From: JAICWP01 sp035278025
GTDB lineage: Bacteria; Acidobacteriota; Terriglobia; Terriglobales; Acidobacteriaceae
Reading direction: 5' to 3'
Assembly (NCBI GenBank): GCA_035278025.1
Contig: DATEJK010000100.1
Location: 62,001-126,000 of the forward strand
Length of the DNA: 64,000 nucleotides
In this document: positions 18,101-25,588 of the stretch, one piece after another
Layout: the number at the start of each line of letters is the position of its first letter
Position numbering within the stretch: the stretch's first letter is position 1
Program-made: the position numbers and the translations under genes
Notes under the pieces: generated by a model
What the model was told of the DNA's origin: nothing
The model's input: the letters and a program-made list of their open reading frames with translations, nothing else
Database searches by the model: none

Positions 18101-18910
18101 AATTCCACAGGCGCCATCGAGAACGGTGCGCCAGTAATCGGTTCCGCGCAACAGTTGCGAGGGGTAGCAGGCATTTCCAGCCAGGACTTGGGCCGTGATA
18201 TCGGCGAAAATGGGAGTCTTAGAGCGGCTGCGGGTTTCTTCCTCCGCCCTCCAGTTGCGCACCTGGAATCCGCCACCGGAAGCCGCTTCCCACTCCAGGT
18301 CCCAATGGCCAACTCGCTGCTCACGATGAAAGTGGCGGCCCGAGCCCACCAGTTCGTAGCGCACACGAGCCTGTAGCCCCCCGGGAGGGTTGCCCGCGGT
18401 GCGAAGAGGCGAGCCGCTGATTCTGGTTATCTGAAATTCGGCGGTAACGATTGTGGAAAAGCCGCCGATCGTCGCTTGCAGGTCCTGCAGGAAGTCGTCG
18501 CGCCCAAGGGTGACATGGGCGGCAAATCTGCTCCGCTGGATTTCCAGCGCCGGTCCGGAGCGCAGCACCCGGGATTCTGCGGAGTGGAAAGAGGTTCCGG
18601 CAAAATTTGCCGCCAGCGCTTTACCGATCGCCTGGATATCGGGCGGGCTTTGCCGCAGGCTCAAACTCCATTGCGATAGGATGGACGCGATCTGGTCATG
18701 ATATTTTTCGCTGATGAACTCATCGTGACCGGCCTGAGTTTCGAGCAAGGTAGCAGCGGGCGGATCCCCCGTCCGGTACCGCGGATGTAAATGGAATTGG
18801 CCGTCGAGACCAAGCTGGTTGCGGCACTCGGAAGCTTGAGGGGCCGGAAAAGCATAGGCCCGCAAGCCGGCGGGCAGCAACGAGACCGAAGCTGCCTGGC
18901 AGCAGCGCAC
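15122..18910 (-). CDS. FG-GAP/VCBS repeat, ASPIC-UnbV, thioredoxin-like and TPR multidomain protein
   Basis: 1262 residues from GTG 18910. Order: an N-terminal segment of unknown fold (about 40-240); FG-GAP/VCBS-type beta-propeller repeats rich in DxDxDGxxD calcium loops (about 275-700; DIDNDGFDDVYI, DFDNDGHQDLLVV, DFDHDGFLDLYVAN); ASPIC/UnbV domain (about 720-800; ASIRWPSGLVQELHDLP); a thioredoxin/AhpC-like domain (about 845-985; LLYFWSASCNED, one Cys only); then TPRs to the end. It is probably exported and surface or periplasmic. The start is uncertain: in-frame codons upstream read LGRRNFLVRC, a Tat-like signal, but no ATG, GTG or TTG is available before the stop at 18977. It diverges from the second kinase gene with overlapping leader regions. 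Confidence 0.85.
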   Translation of the reverse strand: MRCCQAASVSLLPAGLRAYAFPAPQASECRNQLGLDGQFHLHPRYRTGDPPAATLLETQAGHDEFISEKYHDQIASILSQWSLSLRQSPPDIQAIGKALAANFAGTSFHSAESRVLRSGPALEIQRSRFAAHVTLGRDDFLQDLQATIGGFSTIVTAEFQITRISGSPLRTAGNPPGGLQARVRYELVGSGRHFHREQRVGHWDLEWEAASGGGFQVRNWRAEEETRSRSKTPIFADITAQVLAGNACYPSQLLRGTDYWRTVLDGACGIDIYGHNGVSVGDIDNDGFDDVYICQPAGLPNRLFHNRGDGTFEDITKSAGVGVLENTSCAIFADFDNDGHQDLLVVRADGPLLFTNQGGGKFHQRADAFRFATAPQGTFTGAAVADYDRDGWLDIYFCLYVYYQGASQYRYPCPYYDAENGPPNFLMRNGRDGTFHDVTTQAGLNRNNTRYSFCCGWADFNDSGWPDLYVVNDFGRKNLYRNNGDGTFRDVASQAGVEDIGAGMGVCCFDHDNDGRPDLYVADMWTAAGERISTQDVFQKSAPAPVRALYRKHAMGNSLFQNTGGSFRDATGSAGVAMGRWSWSCGAWDFDHDGFLDLYVANGMVSGLSLQDLNSFFWRQVVGNSPQQARPSHAYEQGWDAINELIRSDGTWSGFERNVFYLNHGDGTFSDISAPSGLDFPEDGRAFALADFDHDGRLEVFLKNRNAPQVRVLHNVMQPLPPSIAFRLRGTRSNRDAIGAVITLRTGLSQQARSLQAGSGFLSQHSKELFFGLGSAKGPVHASIRWPSGLVQELHDLPPNHRIWVEEGAEPARMEPFRAPRTPPGGQTVPQRAEPLPTAVETWLLAPVAAPDFSLPDLRGKLWSLATLRGKPVLLYFWSASCNEDLGVLSRNHARWSALGLQLLAVNLDSDGSHAPSLSPQPFFAVLRGSADVAAIYNILYRYLFDRYRDLVLPTAFLVNDQGEIVKVYQGPVNPEKIEEDYHHIPGNAAERLAKALPFAGVTSTFDFRRNYLSYGSVYFQRGYYDQAQASFELALRDDPSSAEALYGLGSVFLKKDKRAQAQQTFERAVKLSSSYPDTLPNAWNNLGLIAAQEGRMTEATQNFLQALRLNPESVVALENLANAYRQQKLWDQAQAAFERALAVNPESPEANYGLAMVYAALDDPQKAYEYLQKALQFRPDYGEALNNLGVLYMRTRRRDQAVATLQKCMRVAPAFDQCYLNLARIFSFENNPAEARAVLLELLKQHPDNLEAQKALTALPQ

Positions 18911-18993
18911 GAGAAAGTTACGGCGGCCCAGATTGACCGGCTGTGGTAGGCTACGGCGTGCCAGTGCTGTCTCCAGCTAAGAGAATAGCGCCC

Positions 18994-19968
18994 TTGAGCC
19001 AGCCGAGTATAACAGTGGTCGGCAGTTATGCCACCGGCCTGACCATGAAAGTTGAGCGTTTGCCCAGCAGTGGCGAAACCCTGCTGGGAACGGGCTATCG
19101 CATGGACCATGGCGGCAAAGGCTCGAACCAGGCGGTGGGCTGCGCGCGCCTGGGAGCCAAGGTAAGCTTCGTGGCCAGGATCGGGAACGACAGTTTCGGC
19201 CAGGTGGCGATACGGCTTTACCGGGACGAGGGGATTGACGTCACTCACGTGTTGCAGACCGCGGACGCGCCCACAGGCGTAGGATTCATTCTGGTGGAAG
19301 CCGCAAGCGGGAAGAACTGCATCACCCTCGATCCCGGAGCCAACGAGCAGTTGAGCGCCGCGGATGTGGCAAAAGGCGAAACGGCATTACGTTCATCGGC
19401 GGTGGTCCTCACCCAACTGGAGATTCCGGTGGAAGCTGCGGCGGTTGCGCTGGAGCGGGGGCGCGCCTGCGGCGCAGTGACCATACTGAATCCCGCGCCA
19501 GTGCGGCCGCTGCCGGGCGGTGTGCTGCGCCTGGTGGACGTGCTTACGCCCAACGAAGTGGAGGCTAAGGCGCTCACCGACCGCCCTCCCGATGCTGTAG
19601 TAGAGCCCGAGGAGGTTGGCCGCGAACTGGTTGACGCCGGAGTCCGCCAGGTTGTGATGACGCTCGGGGAAAAAGGCGCTCTGGTGGTGACGGATTCAAC
19701 TTGCCGTCATTTTCCCGCCCTGGCGGTGCCGACAGTGGATACGACAGGTGCTGGTGATGCCTTCAGCGCCGGATTGGCCACGGCTTTGGCTTTCGGCGCC
19801 ACACTGGAAGCCGCCGTGGAACTCGCCATCGTGACCGGCGGCCTGGCCGTTACACGGGAGGGCGTGATCCCTTCCCTGCCCGACTGCGATGCGGTCCTGA
19901 AGAATTACCGCAGTCGCGGAATTACTCCGCCTGCCTGGCTTGCCACCCATTCGGCAGCCGCCGGCTGA
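18994..19968 (+). CDS. PfkB-family sugar kinase, RbsK-like, second copy
   Basis: ATP-dependent sugar kinase of the RbsK type, 324 residues from TTG 18994. It shows HGGKGSNQAVG (substrate binding), NPAPVRP, TPNEVEA and DTTGAGDAFSAG with the catalytic Asp. An earlier GTG (18943) would add 17 residues without similarity to the family; the TTG has AAGAGA about 9 bases upstream and puts the first beta strand (ITVVGSYATG) at the usual distance. The substrate is probably ribose, deoxyribose or another sugar released in this locus. Clearly diverged from the 2873-3829 kinase, so the two may split substrates (inference). Confidence 0.85.
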   Translation: MSQPSITVVGSYATGLTMKVERLPSSGETLLGTGYRMDHGGKGSNQAVGCARLGAKVSFVARIGNDSFGQVAIRLYRDEGIDVTHVLQTADAPTGVGFILVEAASGKNCITLDPGANEQLSAADVAKGETALRSSAVVLTQLEIPVEAAAVALERGRACGAVTILNPAPVRPLPGGVLRLVDVLTPNEVEAKALTDRPPDAVVEPEEVGRELVDAGVRQVVMTLGEKGALVVTDSTCRHFPALAVPTVDTTGAGDAFSAGLATALAFGATLEAAVELAIVTGGLAVTREGVIPSLPDCDAVLKNYRSRGITPPAWLATHSAAAG

Positions 19969-19982
19969 TTCGAGGAGAAAGG

Positions 19983-21302
19983 ATGGCGGACTCCCCCACA
20001 TTTCTGGTAACTCCCCAGGCGCGGGCGCGCTGGATGCGACTGGATACCGCACAGCTTCTCAAACGACTTTTCTTTTGTGAACGCGCGCTTCTGCTGGGCT
20101 ACGCAGATTGGATCCCAAAAATCGGCCCTCTGGAAATCAAGACCGGGCTGGCCAATTTCTTATGGCAAAACGCGGAAACAGCGCATTCCTTGCGTAATCG
20201 AGTGTTCGAACTGCGGTTCCCCAGCCGCCTGCTGGAGGAAGAAGGCGCCGACCGCGTGTTGATCGAGCTTTTCGCCGGGGCCAAAAACTCACCCTCGGCT
20301 CTCGCATTCATCCTGAGCGCAGGACGCGTCCTGCTCCCCGCGCTGCGCGATTCGTATGAAGCATACCTCAGGGGCTCGGATGCGATCGCCGACGGGCCGA
20401 CTCATCGCTTTTTGCGGCTGGCACTGCAGGAAAAAACTGAGCAGCTGAGTACCTTCCAGCATTGGGCTGAAGCGGAATTGCAGCGTACCCCTGGTTTGCG
20501 TTCTGGCGCGCTGTCCTGGACTGATACGATGGCTGGCAGGCTGGCGGAAATCGGCGGCGTTGGAGTCGTCCCCGCTCCAGCACAGGCGGTAGCCGCCCCT
20601 CTTCCCGGCGCTAAAGAGTGGACCACTCCGCGACAACCGGCGCGGGATGAGCGCTTCTGGCCGTGCCGCTTTTACTGGCCGGACGTGGTGGACCCGTCTT
20701 ATCCTTACGGTGAAGGCATACAGTTGCAGGTTCGCTCCGCTATCAGCCACCTGAATGAAGTTTGGGCAATCGAGGCGGGAAGCACAATTCTGAGCGCCTT
20801 CGCCAACCTTCTACCCTGGGAGTGGATTCATGACGCGGCACGCTGGACCTATGACGAATCGCGCCACTGCCGCATGGGTTACGAGCGCCTGATGGCGTGG
20901 GGACTGCAGCCGGATGAGATACCGCTGGGGACATATATCTATGAGAGCGCTTCCGGGGAGGACCCGATTTATCTTCTTGGCATGCTCTACTTTTTTGAGA
21001 CCAAGAACATCCGCCACAAAGCCGCGCGAGCGCAACTGTTCCACACCTACGGCGACACCTTGAGCGAGCACGACATGGACTTCGACTGGGCGGATGAGAC
21101 TATTCACGCCGGCTACGGCAAACACTGGCTCAAAGAACTGCTGGCGGTGCGCGGTGAAGATCCCGCAGCTTACGAGCGGATACGGGAACGATGTGGCAAG
21201 CTGGTTAGCGACTACGTGGGTACGGCAACCGCACAAGAGATCGCTGACATAAAGAGGATAGCCGACGCGATTCTGGCCAGGACAGACGGGACTCGCAGAT
21301 AG
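19983..21302 (+). CDS. Ferritin-like protein, DUF455-type
   Basis: 439 residues, no signal peptide. Helical, with three ExxH pairs in helix contexts: NAETAHSL near residue 60, YDESRHCRMG near 295 and ADETIHAGYG near 375. This is the ligand pattern of ferritin-like di-metal proteins and agrees with the DUF455 family; the reaction is unknown. A strong ribosome site (GAGGAGAAAGG) ends just before ATG 19983, and the gene is 14 bp after the kinase, so they share a transcript. A role in oxidation or demetallation of a nucleoside-derived compound would be speculation. Confidence 0.7.
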   Translation: MADSPTFLVTPQARARWMRLDTAQLLKRLFFCERALLLGYADWIPKIGPLEIKTGLANFLWQNAETAHSLRNRVFELRFPSRLLEEEGADRVLIELFAGAKNSPSALAFILSAGRVLLPALRDSYEAYLRGSDAIADGPTHRFLRLALQEKTEQLSTFQHWAEAELQRTPGLRSGALSWTDTMAGRLAEIGGVGVVPAPAQAVAAPLPGAKEWTTPRQPARDERFWPCRFYWPDVVDPSYPYGEGIQLQVRSAISHLNEVWAIEAGSTILSAFANLLPWEWIHDAARWTYDESRHCRMGYERLMAWGLQPDEIPLGTYIYESASGEDPIYLLGMLYFFETKNIRHKAARAQLFHTYGDTLSEHDMDFDWADETIHAGYGKHWLKELLAVRGEDPAAYERIRERCGKLVSDYVGTATAQEIADIKRIADAILARTDGTRR

Positions 21303-21320
21303 GGTTTTTGGATTACGAGG

Positions 21321-22595
21321 ATGAGCGGCAGTAAACGGCCGGTACGAGCACTATTAACCGTGGGCATGCTGCTGCTGGCGGGGGTAGCAGCCTGCCAGCA
21401 GACTGTGACCCATCCGGCCGCGCCGGCAGGAACGGGAACCGCGGAAGCTCACCTAGCCAAGGGTTACGACGCCTTGAAGCAGGATCGCTACACCGTGGCG
21501 GTGGATGAGTTTCGCGCCGCCCTGACGCTTGACCCCAAATTGCTCCTGCGGGCACGATTCCCCCTTGGGGTTGCGCTTTTCGAAATGCACAAGTTTGAAG
21601 ACGCGCGGCAAGAATTGGAGCAGGTACGCCAAGCGGTGGGCGACCATCCCAACGTGATGTATTACCTGGGCAGGGTGAACCTGGAAGAGCACAAATTCGA
21701 GGCGGCCACCCGCGACCTGAGTAAGGCGGTGGCTAAGCCGCCATTTTCCGACACGGCTTATTACCTGGGCTTCGCCTATTTCAGGAATGGGGAGCTGGCG
21801 GCAGCGGAAGAATGGCTGAGAAAGGCGCAGGTCGCGACCCCGCACGACTCCCGTGTCCCCTACCAACTCGGCTTTGTGTATCGCCAGCAGGGCCGGCAGC
21901 AGGAATCGGCCAAGGCCTTCGCTCTGTCAGCCCAGTTGCGGCAGCGGGATGCGGACGAGGCCCGCATCCAGAGTGAGTGCGTGCAGAAGCTGGACCAGGG
22001 CTTGCGGGAGCAGGCGCACGCCCTTTGCAACCAGCTGTACGACGATAACGATGCGGAGCGACTGACCGAACTGGGGACCCTCTACGGTCAGCACGGAGAC
22101 TCTGAGGCGGCGCTTAAGCCGCTGCTCCGGGCGGCGGAGCTATCGCCCCAATCGCCGCAAATGCAGTTCAACCTGGCCATGGTCTATTTTCAACTCAATC
22201 GCTTACAGGAGGCGCGCGCGCCACTGCAGTCCGCCCTCCAGCGCTGGCCCGATTTGTTCCAGCTAAACGCGCTCTACGGAGCGGTTCTTTTGAAGCTGGG
22301 AGAGGAGCTGCCCGCCTACCACGCGCTGCAGCACGCGCACGAACTGAATCCCAGCGATTCCGGAACGGTTGACCTGCTGTACGCTGCCGGCTTTTCTCTG
22401 GGACGCAAAGCACAGGCAGCTGGGCGCTATTCAGACGCGCTGCGCTATTACGGCGAAGCTGCCAGATTGCGGCCCGCCGAGCCCGCGCCCCACCGTGAGA
22501 TGAGCAGAATCTATGCCCTAACCGGCCGGCGCACGCAAGCCAAAGCGGAAGAGGAGGCAGCCGACCGCCTGGGCAAAAGCCTCCCCGCTAGATGA
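21321..22595 (+). CDS. TPR lipoprotein
   Basis: 424 residues. N-terminal lipobox GVAAC with Cys at about residue 25 after a hydrophobic stretch (LLTVGMLLLAGVAA), so a membrane-anchored lipoprotein. From about residue 45 it is built of tetratricopeptide repeats (AEAHLAKGYDALKQDRY, LYGQHGDSEAALKPLLRAAEL, MQFNLAMVYFQLNRLQEA). It begins 18 bp after the ferritin-like gene and probably closes this operon. TPR proteins of this kind act as assembly or docking factors; the partner is unknown. It is the third TPR protein in the nucleoside region. Confidence 0.82.
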   Translation: MSGSKRPVRALLTVGMLLLAGVAACQQTVTHPAAPAGTGTAEAHLAKGYDALKQDRYTVAVDEFRAALTLDPKLLLRARFPLGVALFEMHKFEDARQELEQVRQAVGDHPNVMYYLGRVNLEEHKFEAATRDLSKAVAKPPFSDTAYYLGFAYFRNGELAAAEEWLRKAQVATPHDSRVPYQLGFVYRQQGRQQESAKAFALSAQLRQRDADEARIQSECVQKLDQGLREQAHALCNQLYDDNDAERLTELGTLYGQHGDSEAALKPLLRAAELSPQSPQMQFNLAMVYFQLNRLQEARAPLQSALQRWPDLFQLNALYGAVLLKLGEELPAYHALQHAHELNPSDSGTVDLLYAAGFSLGRKAQAAGRYSDALRYYGEAARLRPAEPAPHREMSRIYALTGRRTQAKAEEEAADRLGKSLPAR

Positions 22596-22716
22596 CCTGG
22601 TACTCGCCGGTCACCATGCCGCTGGGCCATTTCCGAAGAATCAGGGCAGTCTTTAACTCCACTCTTTGACATTCAAACCAGTTGGAGGAATCCTTCGGAG
22701 TAGCGGTTAGTAGCAT
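22588..22716 (-). CDS. Possible small ORF, unrecognised (42 aa)
   Basis: A minus-strand frame of 42 residues begins with MLLTATPKDSSNW and ends WPSGMVTGEYQVI. It is the only readable frame in the otherwise gene-free gap, and its stop overlaps the end of the TPR lipoprotein gene by 8 bp. The block CQRVELKTALILRKWPSG has a faint resemblance to the first strands of PilZ-type domains, but it is far too short. No good ribosome site. It could equally be a decayed gene end. Confidence 0.2.
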   Translation of the reverse strand: MLLTATPKDSSNWFECQRVELKTALILRKWPSGMVTGEYQVI

Positions 22717-23024
22717 AAAACTCAAAACTTCCGCCGTTTCGGCGACACAGGACCAAGATCCTGTGCTTAGTTGTCAATAATTTGTAAAACTTTTGCAAAT
22801 TCTTCGCGACAATGGTAGGCGCGGGGATGAAAATGCAGTAGAAATGCGTTTTGTGTAACGGTAAGGAACTGGAGCACTCATTGGATTGTCGAGAACTGCA
22901 TCCACCGCCCCAACCAGCGCGAACCACCAGGCTTGGGGACACGCTCTGTGTTTCCTCCAGGCAGGGGTGTGTCCCGGAAGGGGCTGGACAGATACGTAAA
23001 ATTCGATGGATACCTGCAGGAGAC
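22596..23024. other. 429-bp gap before the two-component system
   Basis: No convincing protein gene on either strand apart from the doubtful small ORF at its left end. It holds two neighbouring inverted repeats (CGCCG-TTT-CGGCG, then CACAGGA-6 nt-TCCTGTG at 22746-22765), an AT-rich patch (about 22768-22800), and a perfect TTGACA (22666-22671) without a good -10. Probably a transcription end for the genes on the left and the control region of the response regulator. Confidence 0.5.
22746..22765. repeat. Perfect inverted repeat, possible operator or terminator stem
   Basis: CACAGGA, 6-nt loop, TCCTGTG: a perfect 7-bp stem. It is not followed by a T-run, so an operator or a factor-dependent stop is as likely as an intrinsic terminator. 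Confidence 0.4.
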
Positions 23025-23702
23025 ATGGACCGCATTCTGGTAGTTGAGGACGATCCGGGCGTGCAGCGGGCCCTCAAGCGACTGTTCGAAGCGGAAGGAT
23101 TTACGGTTGAAGTAGCTTCCGACGGTCGTTCCGGGGTTGCTGCCCTGCATGCCAACGCAACCGCGGCGGTGATTCTCGATCTCCGCCTTCCCGGCATGCC
23201 TGGACGCGATGTGTGCCGGGAGATGAAACGAGAATTCCCTTCGGTTCCGGTCATCATTCTTAGCGCTGCGGCTGACGTGATGGACAAGGTGCTGTTGCTG
23301 GAATTGGGTGCCGACGACTACGTCACTAAGCCATTCAGCCCCAGAGAATTGCTGGCCCGGGTGCGCGCGGGAATCCGGCGCTCCACCCGCTCCATTCCCA
23401 CGGAAGTTTTCCAGTTTTCCGACGTATCGGTGGACTTCTCGCGCATGCAGGTCAGCCGGGGAGGGCAGCCGATTGCCCTGACCGGCCAGGAATTCAAGAT
23501 GTTGAAATTCATGGTGCAAAACCCGGAACGGGTGATCTCACGCGAGGAGTTGCTCAATGAAGTGTGGGGCTATCAGCATTACCCGACAACACGGACGGTA
23601 GACAATCATCTGCTAAAACTGCGCCAGAAGCTGGAAAAAGATCCGACGAACCCGGTGCATTTCCGCACTGTGCACGGTACGGGCTACCGGTTTGTACCCT
23701 GA
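23025..23702 (+). CDS. Response regulator, OmpR/PhoB type
   Basis: 225 residues from ATG 23025 (MDRILVVEDD). Receiver domain (1-115): acidic pocket E8/D9/D10, phospho-acceptor D52 in VILDLRLPGMP, and K102 in DDYVTKPF. A winged-helix DNA-binding domain follows (about 130-225; LTGQEFKMLKFMVQNPERVISREELL, TVDNHLLKLRQKLE, VHGTGYRF). The frame is open upstream to 22851, but those codons have no receiver similarity and AGGAGA stands directly before the chosen ATG. The histidine kinase gene starts 19 bp after its stop, so this is a cognate pair. The barrel and cupredoxin genes downstream are the obvious local targets (inference). Confidence 0.92.
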   Translation: MDRILVVEDDPGVQRALKRLFEAEGFTVEVASDGRSGVAALHANATAAVILDLRLPGMPGRDVCREMKREFPSVPVIILSAAADVMDKVLLLELGADDYVTKPFSPRELLARVRAGIRRSTRSIPTEVFQFSDVSVDFSRMQVSRGGQPIALTGQEFKMLKFMVQNPERVISREELLNEVWGYQHYPTTRTVDNHLLKLRQKLEKDPTNPVHFRTVHGTGYRFVP

Positions 23703-23721
23703 CCGCACGCGATCGGCTCAC

Positions 23722-25488
23722 ATGATAAAGCTGCGCCTACGGACCAAGCTGCTGCTTTCTCTGGTGCTGGTGTCGGTGGGCTTAACCTCGGCGAGCCTGC
23801 TGGTAGCGCGGCGCATCATGGGCAGGCAGGTCCGACGGCAAATCTCGGAAGATTTGCGCAACTCACTTTCCACATTTCAGAACCTGCAACATCAGAGAGA
23901 ACTGGGCCTGGACCGCACCACTCGGCTTCTGGCTGATATGCCGACTTTGCGCGCGCTGATGACCGCTCCCGATGCGATAACGATCCAGGATGCATCGCGG
24001 GACGTGTGGAAACTAGCGGGAACGGATCTTCTGGTTTTGAGCGATCCCGGCAACAGAATTATGGCCCTGCACGTCGCGGGCCCAGGATTGACGCGGGAGC
24101 AAGCGCAGCAGGCCCTGGGCCGGTCTCAAGGCGAAGAGCACTCCAACCACTGGTGGTATGGCGGCAACCACCTTTATGAGGTCTCAGTTCAACCGATTTA
24201 TTTTGGAACAGCCGCCGATAACCGACTCCTCGGCTTTCTGGCGATCGGCTACGAAATTGACGACACGCTACTGCAGGAAATCAGCCATATCGCGGCCAGC
24301 CAAGTGGCTTTCCGCTACGGTAACGAGGTTGTCCGGAGCACGCTTTCCCCTCCTCATGAGGCGGATCTGCTGCGGCAACCGGCCCAGCCGGCAGACACGA
24401 TGGGGTTAGATGAGGTGCAACTGGGGGAGGAGCGGTTTCTGGTTGCCTCGGTCGAGCTGGCGCGCGACTCCGGCCCCCCCGTGCGCTTGAGCGTGCTCAA
24501 ATCTCTGGACCAGGCGACGGCCTTTCTCGGGAGGCTGGATTCCAGCCTTCTGGGGGTTGGTTTAGTGGCTGTTTTGGCGGGTGCAGGCCTGATCTATGTG
24601 CTTTCCTACACTTTCACGCGCCCCCTGGGCGATTTGGTGGCAGGTGTGCGGGCTCTCGCAAAAGGCGATTTCTCTTATCCCCTGGCCAGCGGGGGTAGCG
24701 ATGAAGTTGCGGAAGTGAGGGCGGCATTTGGCCGAATGCGCAGCAGCTTATATTCCATTCAGCAGCAGCTTCTGGAATCGGAGAGACTGGCCACAATCGG
24801 GCGCATGGCGAGCTCAATTTCCCACGACCTGCGGCACTCCCTGGCGGCGATTATGGCCAACGCCGAGTTTCTCAGCGCCAGCGAACGCAGCAGCGCGGAG
24901 CGCGAGGAGCTTTACAGCGAGGTGCGTGCCGGAGTAGACCAGATGACCGATTTGCTCGATTCACTGCTGGAGTTTTCCCGCAGCCGCGAATCGCTTCGCC
25001 TGTCGCAAGCTTCGCTGGAAGAGATTGTGCACCGGGCAGTGCAGTCCGTGAAAGCGCATCCGCAGTTCCATGACGCCGACATTCGGGTCAAGTGCGAGGG
25101 CAACAGCGAGGGATTCTTTGAGCCTAAGAAGCTGGAACGGGCATTCCAGAATCTGGTGCGGAATGCCTGCGAGGCTTTGCCGCGAGAAGCAGGCAAAGTT
25201 GAAATCCTGATCCACGAAGCCGCAGCTGGCCTGGAAATTCGGGTTGCCGACAACGGGCACGGCATTCCGGAATCGAACCGGGAGCGTATCTTCGAGCCTT
25301 TCTTCAGCCAGGGAAAAGAGAATGGAACCGGGCTCGGACTTACAATCGTGCAAAAGATCGTGCAAGACCATGGCGGAGACGTGCAAGTGGAGCATACATC
25401 GCAGCAGGGGAGCACCTTTTTAGTTTTTCTTCCTCGAGCCAGGAGCTCCCAAGCGGCGACGGATCAGGTCAGGGTTGCGATTCAATAA
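23722..25488 (+). CDS. Membrane sensor histidine kinase
   Basis: 588 residues. TM1 at about 9-28; an extracytoplasmic sensor domain at about 30-275; TM2 at about 276-297; HAMP at about 298-350 (FTRPLGDLVAGVRALAKGDF); the dimerisation/phospho-acceptor helix with H368 in SSISHDLRHSLAAI; and a HATPase domain with N box (NLVRNACEAL), G1 (DNGHGIP), F box (FEPFFSQG) and G2 (GTGLGLTIV). The start is ATG 23722; a TTG at 23692 overlaps the regulator and adds nothing recognisable. The signal sensed is unknown. It acts with the adjacent regulator. Confidence 0.92.
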   Translation: MIKLRLRTKLLLSLVLVSVGLTSASLLVARRIMGRQVRRQISEDLRNSLSTFQNLQHQRELGLDRTTRLLADMPTLRALMTAPDAITIQDASRDVWKLAGTDLLVLSDPGNRIMALHVAGPGLTREQAQQALGRSQGEEHSNHWWYGGNHLYEVSVQPIYFGTAADNRLLGFLAIGYEIDDTLLQEISHIAASQVAFRYGNEVVRSTLSPPHEADLLRQPAQPADTMGLDEVQLGEERFLVASVELARDSGPPVRLSVLKSLDQATAFLGRLDSSLLGVGLVAVLAGAGLIYVLSYTFTRPLGDLVAGVRALAKGDFSYPLASGGSDEVAEVRAAFGRMRSSLYSIQQQLLESERLATIGRMASSISHDLRHSLAAIMANAEFLSASERSSAEREELYSEVRAGVDQMTDLLDSLLEFSRSRESLRLSQASLEEIVHRAVQSVKAHPQFHDADIRVKCEGNSEGFFEPKKLERAFQNLVRNACEALPREAGKVEILIHEAAAGLEIRVADNGHGIPESNRERIFEPFFSQGKENGTGLGLTIVQKIVQDHGGDVQVEHTSQQGSTFLVFLPRARSSQAATDQVRVAIQ

Positions 25489-25588
25489 GGAAATGGTGGC
25501 GCTGTTGTCCGTGCGCAGGAATGCTCGAGGTCCGTTGCAGGCCACGGGTGATTCAGCATGAATTGATCTCCTTCCGGGAGCTATAAGC

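Noticed and set aside
22673..23287. 204-codon minus-strand ORF over the regulator start
   Set aside because: Overlaps the receiver domain of a clear response regulator; Arg/Ser-rich shadow.
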